Positions 11,901 through 23,649 of a stretch of DNA of 64,000 bases are shown piece after piece. Source of the DNA: Phaseolus vulgaris (taxonomy: Eukaryota > Streptophyta > Magnoliopsida > Fabales > Fabaceae); the NCBI RefSeq assembly GCF_000499845.2, contig NC_023753.2, forward strand, positions 17,942,087-18,006,086, in the 5' to 3' direction. A program made the position numbers and the translations under genes. Position 1 is the stretch's first letter. Every line of letters begins with the position of its first letter. The notes below the pieces were generated by a model that did not search any database, had not been told where the DNA came from, and saw only the letters and a list, made by a program, of their open reading frames with translations.

Positions 11901-12745
11901 GTGTTTGTAAGAGACTATCTCGTTAATGAGTCGTATTTGATGTGTATCATTATATGATACATATCTAAAATAATTTCTATTATTAATAAAATTTATAAAC
12001 TAATTTATAGATTAGTATTTAACTAGCCATCAAAGTTTTAATTTAATACTAATAAATATTTATATTTAAGCTTCTTCTCATACTTTTAACTTCAAATATC
12101 AAAAGATAATTTTAATTTTATAGAACAACCATTAAAGCATTTTCATTGTAAGAGTCATATATTGAGTTATAAGATTAAGACCCGAGTTTAATAAAACCTT
12201 CTTGTAAGAACATAATTTTTTTAGTCTTTAAAATAGTATCTAATTTAATCAATATAACAACTAATATTTTTTTTTATAAAATTGATTTTTATTTAATGAT
12301 TTTTTAATAATAAATTATTTATCTATTAATTTAAAATATTATAAAATAACACAGTAGTTTTATACCAAAATCCATATTAAGAAGTTAAAGTGGTTAATAT
12401 GAAGAGAGTGGGAGGAGGAAGATGTGGAAAAAAGTTCCCTGTATGGCAGCAACATGCACGTTTCCTTGTCCCACTGGCTTAAAACTTGAATGACCCAATT
12501 GTGATCACATGCGTGAACAACAACACAACAATCCTCTTCCTAGATCCTATATCCCTAGGCATCTGTGCCACACTTGATTCTCATAATCATAATGTTGAAA
12601 AGAAGGGAAGACATGCAAATATTTCTTTTGCCCCAAACATCATATCTTCCTCAAAATATTTATTATCATTCTTTTCTTTGCCAAAACCAAAAACCAACTT
12701 AAAATGTATAAGGAAAGTCAACACAACAACACTTTCACTTCTTAC
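8940..12745. other. AT-rich intergenic DNA, no gene seen
   Basis: Very AT-rich sequence with only short, low-complexity open frames. The one notable item is the short telomere-like array at 10625-10649. Confidence 0.6.
10625..10649. repeat. Short interstitial telomere-like repeat
   Basis: Four tandem CCTAAC units (CCTAACCCTAACCCTAACC and onward) sit in a pyrimidine-rich stretch. The unit is six bases (CCCTAA), not the usual plant seven-base CCCTAAA. Confidence 0.8.
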
Positions 12746-12866
12746 TGCTGGAGATCCCACATCGACTAGAGATTAGAGCATTTCATTGTATATAAGTGAG
12801 TGCAAACCTCAATCTCATGAGCTGGTTTTATGGGGTTGAGTTAGGCTTAAAGTCCACTTCTTAATA
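12746..12866 (+). repeat. TRIM left terminal repeat
   Basis: 121 bp ending in CTTCTTAATA. It matches 13006-13127 apart from a few substitutions and one added G in the right copy. Confidence 0.9.
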
Positions 12867-13005
12867 TGGTATCAGAGCCATTTCGAGCCTATCCTAGCGA
12901 GTGTTTGTGTTGGGTTTATCGTGTCACTTGCTATCGGGCCGCTATCAGACCACCCAAAATATATAGTCCCACGCACGAGTTGGCAATCTCGACGTGAGAG
13001 GTGTG

Positions 13006-13127
13006 TGTTAGAGATCCCACATCGACTAGAGATTAGAGCTTTTCATTGTATATAAGTGGGTGCAAACCTCAACCCTATGAGCCGGTTTTATGGGGGTTGA
13101 GTTAGGTTTAAAGTCCACTTCTTAATA
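13006..13127 (+). repeat. TRIM right terminal repeat
   Basis: 122 bp starting TGTTAGAGATCCCACATCG. It is followed at once by the CTTAC target duplication. Confidence 0.9.
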
Positions 13128-14131
13128 CTTACCATCAATATACATACATACATATAGTTTTTGGACTGCCTTATCATTAACACTATGATATAATAAATAA
13201 ATATAGATCACATCAATACTATGATATAATTAGTATTACATCTTATAGTTTTGAACTTTTTTGTTAGTTGTTGCATCATTATGTGATGTTTTGAGTTTTT
13301 AGTTAGGTTTTTATGTTTAAGTCATTTCATTCACATATTACATAGCATGTATATAGATTTTTGAGATGATATGTTGTTGGGTTGTAATGAGTTATGACTT
13401 TGAGGCATCTAGCCTCTTTTGTGTATATGGGTTGAAGCATTCCTTAATTGTTCCATTTTATTTAATGTAATTAGTTCATTGCAGATAAAACAGTGTTGAT
13501 GACCTTAGTTATTTCTTGGATTACGCATATGCATTACTTGTGTTGAGACTTCATGTTAACTATTAGATATTAGGAACTTTATTTTATAAGTCAATAGTGT
13601 AAGATTGAATTAAATTTAAAGTTCGTTTCTTAATAACACGTGTTATGTAATAGGGTTGAGACATCCCTAAAATATCTCATATTTATTTATTCATTGAAAA
13701 TAAGAAAAAATATCCTAAGAGACAGTAAGTTTATTTCGGTTTGAAATTGTTCTACAAATATCTACAATATATTCTTTTTAAAAACAATTCGACAAAGAAA
13801 TTAAATTTAATATAATAATTTACAAAGGACTATAGATTGCGATATATAAAATAACTTTATCTTATATAAGAATAAAAAGAATAATCTGGACATATATACA
13901 ATCATATAAAAATAGTTAAGATTTAGAGTCACGTCATCATTCAAAAGAATAGCACAATTAAAAAAACTTACATAATTTATGCATTTTTATTTTTAATATA
14001 TAATATTATTATAATATTTATTATTCTTATTTTGGTATTAAAAAATTATAAGTAAGGTTCATGGAAACTGCAGTGCATGCTTGAAAAGGTTGATAGATAA
14101 GGCCATTTTGAGAACTTCACCTAAAGAATAA

Positions 14132-14134
<3 letters not shown>

Positions 14135-14179
<45 letters not shown>
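14135..14179. repeat. (AT)n microsatellite, about 22 units
   Basis: Uninterrupted TA dinucleotides. Similar shorter runs occur at 17270-17312, 17874-17903, 19047-19072, 26757-26783 and 38868-38885, and another of ~45 bp lies at 29719-29763. Confidence 0.95.
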
Positions 14180-14183
<4 letters not shown>

Positions 14184-14599
14184 GTATTAAATAAAAAGTA
14201 ATAAGATTCCATTTGGCTAACACACCCCAACCTTAAATAACTCTTGTCCATATAGGGCTTGTAATGAGTGGGGGCCCTTTTATATATAAATAAATTTTCT
14301 CAGACAAAAAATAGTGGAATATCAATTAGTGGTCAAAATTAAAGGACACATATCTAACCATGCCAATGGGAAAAATCATCACAAGTTTTTTTTTCATTTG
14401 CAAAGTGTTTGTTATTTAAGGTATTATATTATACCAAAACAACAATTTCATCTTATCTAGATTTGTTTTGCTTCACTTTTTCATATATCAATTTGCATTT
14501 AAGGTTTTTAAATATATTATAATAATAATGGTGGATAACTACGTATAGTAAGTCTTTTGCAATGAGAAAACAAGAAAAAAATTATAGTTTTTTCTATTA

Positions 14600-14960
14600 T
14601 CTAAAAATAATAATAAATAAATATGAACTATTTTGGGATACCTTAATCCTATTACAAACACGTGTTATGTGTGTGCATTATATTAAAAAAAAAATCATCA
14701 TCACCTAATCTTCCTCTAAAAAAAATACAACCTTACCAACACTACCTCACTAAAAAGTAAAGAATGAATAAATAAATATGAAGTATTTTAGGAATACTCC
14801 AACCTTATTACAAAACACTTTAGGAATACTCCAATCTTGTTACAAAAGGCTGGTTATATATGTGCATAACCCAAAAAAACAATAAGATTGTCATCACCTA
14901 TATTAACATTCACCCAAACAAAAAATCAATCTTACCAACACCATCTCACTAAAAAGTGAT
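14600..14960 (-). repeat. Two diverged copies of a LINE 3'-tail-like repeat
   Basis: Two related stretches (about 14605-14760 and 14762-14960) share aataaataaatatgaa...ggaatactccaa...ccttaccaac. Read on the minus strand they resemble the 3' ends of the LINE copies at 20037 and 21585 (ggttgg-gtat-cct ... tattcatt). The assignment rests on short similarity only. Confidence 0.4.
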
Positions 14961-15387
14961 GATATTTTTGTTATTTTTGTCCTTTTATATTTTGAGACAA
15001 CAATTTCGAATTTAAACACTAATTAATTTAGTAGTTAGTTTTGTAATGTGTTTAATTGCTCTTAAAAAATTGTTTACACATTATTTTTTTTAATAAAAAC
15101 TCATTTATATAAAACTTGATTTTTTTTTACAACCTTTAAATACAATCAAAAGACACACTTATGATTTTAATATATTTACACATAGTCATCTCACAATAAC
15201 ATATACACCATATTGTATTAATATATACATATACTTGACCTCATATAGATATATATACACATAATATGACCCATCATTCAATACTTTACAATAATAAAAC
15301 CCTAAGTGGCTAACTTGAAATTTAATATGTGACACTATATCATCATAATTGATGCATAGAGGGTTGAGAATTAAGTACACACTCTTC

Positions 15388-15903
15388 TTATATATCTCCT
15401 TTGGGGTACCCATTTTCATCAGAAGGACCATTGTTCCAATTAGCAGAAGAAGAAGCATAATAGAAACTTAAACCAGGTGAGGAACCACCACCATCATCAT
15501 TACTAATCATCTTGCTTCTTCCTTCATGATGATTACTACTATTTCGCATTTCATTGCAAGTGTTGTAGCGGATCAAATCAGCATTTGTAGCATCAAGTTC
15601 CTTCTGGAGCTTTAAAACTTGTCTTTGGAGCACTGAAATAGCACCAACACAACCATACACAGGATCTTTGATCCTTGCTTCTGCTTCATAGGCCAGAGAG
15701 TTCACAGTGTCCTCTCTCTGATAGGGTTGCACCTCGTTCAGGATCTTGCTCACGTTGCTTGCACCAAAGATCTTGTGCACATTCACAAACTTCTGAGGCT
15801 CCTCTGGAGGGAAATATGGGGCGAAAAGGCAATCTGGCATGCACTTCCTCCTCAAAAACTTGCATGCTGCACATGGAGAATTGGAGTAGCTAGAAGAAGC
15901 CAT
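15388..15903 (-). CDS. LOB-domain (LBD) transcription factor, class I
   Basis: A 171-residue plant-specific DNA-binding protein of the LOB/AS2 family, acting in the nucleus in lateral-organ boundary and related development. The CX2CX6CX3C zinc-binding block is intact (Cys11, 14, 21, 25). The GAS block follows (FAPYFPPEEPQKF...HKIFGAS, to ~49). A perfect LX6LX3LX6L coiled coil is present (Leu92, 99, 103, 110), which marks class I. The DPVYGCVG stretch is typical of LOB and its closest relatives. The C-terminal ~55 residues are Ser/Asn-rich and variable. I chose the ATG at 15903 (MASSSYS), because the frame upstream of it is opened only by a GTG. The gene reads as a single coding exon. Which LBD member it is cannot be settled here. 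LOB/LBD25-like is most likely. Confidence 0.93.
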   Translation of the reverse strand: MASSSYSNSPCAACKFLRRKCMPDCLFAPYFPPEEPQKFVNVHKIFGASNVSKILNEVQPYQREDTVNSLAYEAEARIKDPVYGCVGAISVLQRQVLKLQKELDATNADLIRYNTCNEMRNSSNHHEGRSKMISNDDGGGSSPGLSFYYASSSANWNNGPSDENGYPKGDI

Positions 15904-16900
15904 GATCTTCACTTACCTCAAATTCACAACCAGAAGACACTATATACCAATCAATAACAATCACAAAACTCTACATAGTAAACTTCTAAGTGATCATATA
16001 ATGTCATTAAGCTCTTCCATGTCTAATTAAACTTAGGGTTATGAAGACTTTGCTTGTTTGTTAAAGCACTTTGTTGTTGCTACACTTTTTGAACTTTTTT
16101 TATTAACTTTTTGTGCCAAAGTCTTCTTTGATATTGAGTGTTACACTATTTACAGATTCTCAGTACCAGAACCCTTGTTTTCTTCTTTTTCCATTTTTGA
16201 CAGAAGGAGGAAAGAAACTAAAATGAAAAATAAACCAAAGATAGATATACATAAAGTATGATATATGTATGAAAATTTTATAAATTGTGTTTTATCATTT
16301 TCTTTCATGTTCAATATTCTCTACATATTCCTTATAACCTGTCTATTTCCCTGTAAAATCTCTCTAAATCTGCAGGTATACCCTTTTGTATGTGTGTAGC
16401 TCAATTGCAAGTGGCTACAAGGCAAGAAAAAGGTACACCAACCAAGTAGCTTTTTATACATATTGAATTTTTATCTATTTCTATTGGATGATACACCAAT
16501 CACCCAGAATATATATGTGTATACCTTTTCTCAAAAATAAAAAAAATCTGATCAAAAACACAAATTTATAAGACAGTTTCTAACTAAAAGAAAAGAGGTT
16601 ATAATTATATAATTGGGATGAAGAAAGATAGTATATATATACCTGGTGAAGCTAGCTAGCTAAACTAGCTAGGTTTCTTTGAACAAATTAACAATAATAT
16701 GATTATTTACCTTAAAATGTGGGTGCAGGCTTGGTCTTTGAAGATCTGTTAAATCTTTAATATTTGGGTGTGAAAAGGTGTGGCACCTAACTCTGAGTGT
16801 GTGTGAGAGAGAGAGAGAGAGTTTTCTGGAAAGTGACTATTGGATGTGAGAGTTGAGGGAAGAACCCTAGTTAGTTGCAAGACAAGATGAGAGAAACCCG
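15904..16900 (-). promoter_or_regulatory. Upstream region of the LBD gene
   Basis: On the minus strand this is the 5' flank or leader. It holds a GA/CT run at 16807-16821 and a CTAGCTAG-rich near-palindrome at 16652-16674. A GTAAGT string lies 13 bp before the start codon and resembles a splice donor. Leader introns are known in this gene family, but I cannot place one here. No TATA box can be assigned with confidence. Confidence 0.35.
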
Positions 16901-17264
16901 CAAATTAATTGTGAGACAACAAAAATACAACATGAGAGCATAAAGAGGCAAAGAGCATTTTAGTGTGAAAAAGAGTGAAAAAAAAAACAAAATGAGGAAA
17001 CAAAGTGAAAAAGAATGAATGACAAAACTTTTATAATAATGTCAAACACTATTCAATAATATTCAATGTTAATTAATTATATATCTTACAATATAATCAA
17101 CTCCCACATGACCATAGCAAATAATTTATGCATTAACATCTAAAAGTAAATACCTTTTTCTATTTTTTCTAATCTCAAATTTTGAAAAGTCCTTATCAGT
17201 CATAATTTGTGGTTGATTGAGAGTGCACAAATTTTAAATTGGCAACATATATGTTGAAAGTACA

Positions 17265-17302
<38 letters not shown>

Positions 17303-17871
17303 TATATATATAAATATTTCAATATTTTTTATAAAATAAAAAAATTATTTAAAAGTGATATATAGCATGAACCCTTTATATTACTAAATGTTTCTTCTTC
17401 GCTGAAAAAAAAAACTAAATGTTTCTAATTTAATAAATTAAAAATTGTTTATAATTTTGTAACTTTTAATTAGTTTTCATTTTTAAATAACTAACCAATT
17501 GATTCTATCAAACATCACTTTACAAAATGAAGAAGTTGAAACTAAACTTGTTCTTAATCTATTTTTTATGGCAGTGACACCACTAAGCAAGTAAGTAATA
17601 GGAAACCATTATGATTTAACCACAATTTTATTTTATTTTTCATTTTGAAAGAGAAATATATATTGGTAATCCAATTACAAGACAACCAATTTATATAGAA
17701 AATCAGATATATACACTATTAAAAATCGGTCAAGAAAAACAATTCTCTATATTTATATATACAACCAAATTATTATCTAAAAATAACAAAATCAACCATT
17801 AAACTAATATTTGATGAGAAAAAAATAGCTTTAACTGATCAATTTAATAAAATGAGATTTATTGCACTGTT

Positions 17872-17906
<35 letters not shown>

Positions 17907-19041
17907 CATAATCTAAATAGTTTTTTTTTCTTTTATAATGAATGATCTATAAATTCAATGAATATAACATGAAAGCTATGGCACTGACAAGTTTCTGATG
18001 TTTGTATTGAAGCATTTTCTGTTAATTCTGCTGTAACTTTAAACAGGTATCTAGGTTCTCTAGATTTGATTAAAGTTATAAAAAGAAGAATAAAGTATAA
18101 TTAAGAATTGATAAAAAAATTTATTAAAAAGTGATTATGAACAGATAAAAGTCGGCAGTGGCAAACAAAGTCTAATTCCTTGTTTTGTCAACTGTCTTTG
18201 GGATTTGGATAAACAGATTCTTAATATAAATTTCGAGACTTTTATTTATTTAAATAACACTATACTAAGATATATGTAGGGAGAAGAAGACAAAATTTGA
18301 TAAAGTTAATAAATAATTTGTAGACTTTTTTTCTGATTTTTTTAGATATTAATTTTTAATTTTTGCATAAGTTAATTTCAATTTGGAGAAACTTTTTTTT
18401 TCTAATTTTTCTCTCTTAAAATTTTAATAAAAAAATTGTCTAAACATACTCTATTATTAAGGTCTTAGGTTCGAATTTTTATGATTAAAAAATGAATCTT
18501 TTATTATAAATAATTAGTCAAATTCCTATTGAAAAATTATAAACAGATACTCTATATTAATATTATGGTGAAAAATAATTAATTATTTAAATAACGTAAA
18601 TTTTAGTGCTGGTATATCTATTTAACTTGACATTTTTAACATATATTTTTTTATAAGGATTTCGAGATCAAAATCTTGATTACGTATTTAAGGAATAAGA
18701 TTAATGTTTACAGTTGTTATAGATTCAAAAACAAAATATTTTATGTATGGATATGTTTGATAAACAAAATTATAAATTACGATAACTACTCTCCTAATTA
18801 AGGTTTTATGAATTTACAAATCTTCCATTTTTTTAACACTTACGGTAACCTCTCTTATAGAAATACACATTGCAACATAAGAAGAAATACAGATTTTATA
18901 ACATAAGGTAAAAATAATTTTGCAATGCTTTTTAAATAATTAAAACAAGATAAATACCAAAATATTTATGTAATTTTACCAAAATCTCAATAAAGATTAG
19001 TGTAGTTACAAGAAAAGTTGGAATAAGCAATTAAATGAGGC

Positions 19042-19079
<38 letters not shown>

Positions 19080-20036
19080 TAATAGATAGACTTATGATTG
19101 ATGAAGATGGCTGGTTAATTGATGTAGGTCATGAAGAATAATATCACATTTGATGTAGGTCATGAAGAATATTAGATATTTTTAAGATATTTTTAAATAT
19201 GATGTTTAAATATTTAGGTTAACTAAATATGTATATTTTATCATTGAACTAGACACTAATAAGATATTAAGACAAATTGGATAGTTAACCTAAATCTATT
19301 TATGTAAAAGACTCATTAAATTGTTATAAATAGATGAAGATTTCAAAGTGTATATTGTTCATTTATTACACATATTTTATTTCATGTATATTTTTTTATT
19401 AGCTTGAGCATTTGAGTATCTTTACAAAGAAACATACCTGCTTGACTAGAAGGTAAAATTAATACATCTTAAATTGGTGGATGTGTGAGAGGAATAAGGT
19501 TTTAGATTTGAAGACAAACAATAAAAAAAATTCATCGTATAAAATCACTTCAATACATGAACAAAATATAAACATGAATTTTTATTAGTAGATTAAACAA
19601 TTCATATATTAGTTTAAATTTAGAAAATAATTTTCATCGATATATAACTTGTATACTTTTTAAGACTAAAATAAAAATTTTACAAATGTAATTTGATGAT
19701 ACAATCAAGCAATAGAATATGAGTTGTAAGACTTTTTCATTATGAATATTAATGGATCATTTAATAGATAATGACTAGTGAAATAAATCAACATAAAAGT
19801 TTTATACTAATTCAACCTTAACTTTTGATTTATGTGTAGTTTTTCTTAATAACTCTTGAAGTATTCCTCTAATCAATAACTTGATTACAACAACAAGTAC
19901 ATAAATAATTTGTGGTCACTCTTAATTTTTCTATGGGATTAAGAACATTTTTATCTTTTTATATTGTCACTTATGACTACATACCTATAAAAGATGTTTA
20001 TGAAGGTTACTCCATGGAGATAATACACAATTTAGG
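16901..20036. other. AT-rich intergenic DNA, no gene seen
   Basis: Contains several AT microsatellites (17270-17312, 17874-17903, 19047-19072) and the LTR remnant at 19115-19460. Otherwise there are only short low-complexity frames. Confidence 0.55.
19115..19460 (+). repeat. LTR remnant, inverted relative to the copy at 26815-27020
   Basis: The stretch ggtcatgaagaata...gatatttttaaatatgatg...gaactagacactaataagatattaagacaaattgg...ttataaatagatgaagattt reappears in reverse complement at 26815-27020. The TATAAATAG near 19325 resembles an LTR promoter. A short tandem duplication (tgatgtaggtcatgaagaata, twice, at 19121 and 19152) sits at the left end. No coding part is attached, so this is a solo or truncated LTR. 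Confidence 0.6.
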
Positions 20037-21310
20037 TTTTTTTACGGTACATATTTTTTGTTATCTGCAAATAATAAAATGAATAAATGTGGATATTTAA
20101 GGGATACCCCAACCCTTGTACAAAAAACTCTCTCACATAACCCCCCAAGACAGAGGATTGTTACATGAGGCCCCCCCAAAATAGAATCCATAATATCGTG
20201 GACCTTCCCACAACCTATATATAAAAAAAAAACTATAGCTTGCACTAGCTTAGAATTGTTTTTTCAGAAAGATTGACACAAAAAACTGACCAACCAAAAT
20301 ATTTACAATATCAACAGAGACAAAATGGTCATAATTCTTCAAGAAAGCATGCAACGTTCTCTTACAGAGATATCTAATAACAACAACACCCCCACGACAC
20401 CAACTTTATATTAACCATTAGCCCCTTTAAAGAAATGGTACAAGCATTGAAATATATTGCTCCAAATCCTGTTTGAACCACAAAAGATGTTTCTCCCAGC
20501 TACACCTCTGTACCATAGGTATAACTTCCTCACTAGTCTCCTCCCACTCTACTACAACCCCTATCACCATAGGCACAACCTCCTCACTACACCTTTAACT
20601 TTTCAGGAATATGCAGTATAACCCTTCTTTCCCAACCAGAAACGTGAAGACAAAGCATAAAGATGGAATACGTAATACACCAGGAGTAGAAGAAAGCATA
20701 TCAGAGAAAGAATGACAATCATCACCTTTTGTGTAGAAGCAATTATCCATTAATGCATTTATGGAAAAATAGCAGCTAATAACATTGCTAAACCTCTAGG
20801 TTACTTCAAAGATGTCAAATAGTTCATAGGATAGAGAACTCAATCTAAATATAAGAAGCTATATTTGAATTTTTTTCGTTTTGTTAAGGACCATGCTTGT
20901 AGCTGTGCTAGGTGGAAAATCTTTCCAGCATCTACCTTACCCTCTTTAAAAATAATTATATTCCTATGACTCCAAATGATCTATTGTATAGCTACCCAGA
21001 CTTTCATTCCAAACACAATTCTTCCTAAAATTAAACTGGAACAAGTAGAACTATTGAAGGTGGTATATATGATTATTATGAAAAACAATTTGGACCCCCG
21101 CCCACTTAAAACACATTGTTCATACTTGATAGGCTACATTGCATTCTAGAAAAAAGATGATGGACAATTTCCTCAACCTAACTACATAGGGCAAATAGTA
21201 GAGGATATGATAACACATCTTCTAATTAAGTCATCCTTATTGGGATTTTTCCTTTCAAGATTCTCCAGGATAAGGTGAGTGCATTGGGAAAGAGCTCGAA
21301 TAGCCTACAA
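20037..21310 (-). mobile_element. 5'-truncated LINE tail
   Basis: On the minus strand the sequence gives broken reading frames of a plant L1-type ORF2 C-terminus. SWRILKGKIPIR lies near 21270. A zinc-knuckle segment with EEIVHHLFLECNVAYQV follows near 21150. GKIFHLAQLQAWSL lies near 20900. The tail carries a GGTTGGGGTATCCC string and ends in an A-rich stretch (T-run at 20037). Only the 3' quarter of a LINE is present, as expected from incomplete reverse transcription. Stops and frameshifts are frequent. The segment between 20250 and 20800 has no recognisable coding and may be 3' UTR or a further insertion. Confidence 0.65.
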
Positions 21311-21584
21311 AATCTCCATAGTTAGGGTTAAATAATGTAAAACTTGATATATCTTAAGATGAGAATATGTACCTATTTATAATATACTTAAGTATGATAG
21401 AATTGATTGTGAATAATCTTCTCTTGATTTATAAAAGAATAATTCTTTATATTTATGATAATGTCAAAATTAGTTCAATTTAATTTGCTCACTATATTAA
21501 AATTTATATAAAAAAAATTAATTTCAATGTATACTATAAATATTATTGTTTGATTATGTACAATATTTTATATATAAAGATTGT
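21311..21584. other. Short AT-rich spacer between LINE tails
   Basis: No gene or repeat recognised. Confidence 0.5.
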
Positions 21585-22290
21585 ATAGTTTTTTTTTATT
21601 AGCAAGAAAAAATAAATATGGGTCAGGAGTGGTTCAACCCTTATACATAACAAAAGAGACAATGTCTCTCCCCAAAGAGAAATGAAACTCAAAAAGCTTG
21701 CCAACCTACTAAGAACTAATGCAAACCAAGTTGTCTTCCGTACAACAAAAGCTACACCAAACACAACCTTCAAACCAAACAAAAATTGAGAATAAAGCGC
21801 AGAGCTCAAATAGAAAAAACTAACATACAAGCCACAAAAGTAGAAAGAGCCACACTCGAATCATGCCGACAACAAGCATCTATGCAAGAACAAGCAATCC
21901 TTGAGCCCATCAAAGATCCAACGTGAACACCTGCCACACATAACAACAATTAAAACGAACACCCCTCGCAAAACACAAAGCATAAGCCCGACCAACCTAT
22001 AGAAAGTCATTTACTTTTAATTGAGTACATACAAACCATGAGCTCAAGACACCAATCTGAAAAGGAAAAGCAAGTTGAGGGAACTTTAGAAGTTACCAAG
22101 GACCAAACTTTCAATTGAGTCATGGAAGAAATTTATGAATGATCAATCACTCCACCTTTAAAGATGTGTTGATTCCTATGTCTCCGAACCTCACTTACCA
22201 ATGCAATCCAAACATTTCTCAAAACAATAATATTATAAAGCACCCGCCACTTATAAAGAGTGTATAGTTATTGCACAAATTATTTAGAAC
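21585..22290 (-). mobile_element. Second 5'-truncated LINE tail
   Basis: The minus strand reads VWIALVSEVRRHRNQHIFKGG and, later, SSMTQLKVWSLVTSKVP. This matches the WSIIWSIWKHRNEIVFN...LAQVQLWAWLKHKVP segment of the longer LINE at 26040-26180. The 3' end is marked by a T-run (poly-A on the minus strand) near 21590. It is degenerate and lacks endonuclease and reverse transcriptase. Confidence 0.65.
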
Positions 22291-22739
22291 TTACTTATGG
22301 AAAGAATAAACATTTGTGACGCTATAAAAATATAAAAATATTAAACTTAATTTTAATTGTACAAAATATATATATATATATATATATTACTAAACAATAT
22401 TTGTGAATTACTTAACTTTTAGTAATTAAGGGATTGCGCAGGTCGATACTGTATTTTAAATATAAATAATGATCTATAAACATGTAATTTGTATATCTCA
22501 CTGTTCTCTAAACTTTATTAGATTCGGTCTTTTAACATAATTTTCTTTAGAAAAAAAAATTACTCTTAAAGCATTTTCAAAAACTTTCTCATAAATATAT
22601 CAACATTTTCACTTTTTTACGACAATAGAAAAATACAAGAATCACAAAAAAAGGAAAAAGGAAAAAAAAAAGATATGGACCAGTATATAATTACACATTT
22701 AATAACTTCTTAATGCAACGAGTATTTAATCTTAGAAGT
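22291..22739. other. AT-rich spacer before the LINE
   Basis: Contains an AT microsatellite at 22366-22388. No gene seen. Confidence 0.5.
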
Positions 22740-22743
22740 ACTC

Positions 22744-23649
22744 ATGTTATCGAACGGTTCTGGAGGGATTCTTATTGTTTGGCATAGTAGTTCGTTTCAA
22801 TGTTCCAAACACATCTCTAATAAACGTTTTGTGATCTTTTTTGGCAAATGTTTGGTTAAGAATGTCCCTGTAGTCATTGTGAATGTGTATTCGTCTTACA
22901 ACATCAAAGATAAAATATGTTTATGGGAGGAGCTAGCAAAGTTAAGAGAGAACAAAGCTTGCAAATCTTGGTGTATCCTTGGTGATTTTAACGCAATCAG
23001 GAAGAAGGAAGAGCGTAGAGGAGTTTGTTATGGAAGAAGTGATAGTAGGGAGATCTCCAGTTTCAATAATTTCATTGAGGGGTTGGAGTTGTTAGATATT
23101 CCATGCTTAGGAAGAAAGTACACTTGGTACAGACCAAATGAAAAGGCAAAGAGCAGGATTAACAGATTTTTAGTCTCTAATGAGTGGCTACAAACCTAGC
23201 TTGGAAGTAAGCAGTAAGTTTTAGGCCAGCAAGTATCAGATCATTGTGCCTTAGTTCTAAAAGCACACGTGATGGACTGGGGACCTAAACCTTTCGGGTT
23301 TCTAGACATATGGTAGGAGGACAAGAGGTTCAACGACTTTGTGAAAGAAAAGTGGGAGAAGTATGTGGTGCAAGGTAATCCGTTTTTGGGCCTAAGAGAT
23401 AAGTTCAAAATGCTTAAATGTGACATAAGGGCGTGGAATAAAGAGGTCTTTGGTTATACTGAGACAGTAAGGAAAGAGCTTTTGAATAAACTTCAGGTGA
23501 TGGATCAGAAGGATGACAACAACATTCTTACTGATTTTGAGAATGAGAATCGCTTGGATATCTTGAGTCAGATACAGATCATTAACATGAGAAATGAATC
23601 TCTTCTCCAACAAAAGTCTAGGTCTCAGTGGTTTAAGCATGGGGACTGA
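22744..23649 (+). pseudogene. LINE endonuclease domain and linker, broken
   Basis: An exo-endonuclease-phosphatase fold is visible from GSGGILIVWHSSSF, with WCILGDFNAIRKKEER (23000) and FLVSNEWLQ (23180). The SDHCALVL histidine motif (23240) lies beyond a stop. The N-terminal strands with the first catalytic asparagine and glutamate are absent. After another stop near 23320 the linker runs to SRSQWFKHGD, where TGA replaces the next codon. The domain would nick target DNA in an active LINE. Confidence 0.85.

Larger units (their letters stand above)
12746..13127 (+). mobile_element. Terminal-repeat retrotransposon in miniature (TRIM), complete
   Basis: Two direct terminal repeats of 121 and 122 bp (12746-12866 and 13006-13127) flank a 139-bp interior. 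They are nearly identical and start TGCTGGAGATCCC and TGTTAGAGATCCC. A perfect TGGTATCAGAGCC primer-binding site follows the left repeat at 12867, and a purine-rich GAGAGGTGTG precedes the right repeat. The 5-bp flanks are both CTTAC (12741-12745 and 13128-13132). There is no coding capacity, so the element would depend on the enzymes of another retrotransposon. This arrangement defines TRIMs, and the repeat sequence resembles families common in legume genomes. Confidence 0.93.
13128..15387. other. AT-rich intergenic DNA with repeat remnants
   Basis: No gene seen. The stretch near 13590-13660 resembles a decayed TRIM repeat end (ttaaatttaaagttcgtttcttaa). An AT dinucleotide run of ~45 bp lies at 14135-14179, and LINE-tail-like repeats lie at 14600-14960. 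Confidence 0.5.

Noticed and set aside
12420..12460. Words resembling miR160 (ttccctgtatgg)
   Set aside because: Only about ten bases agree, and I see no partner arm forming a hairpin.
12486..12776. 96-codon plus-strand frame ending in the TRIM
   Set aside because: No family likeness, and the last codons are TRIM repeat sequence.
18460..18490. tRNA-like word ggttcgaat
   Set aside because: No acceptor or anticodon arms fit around it.
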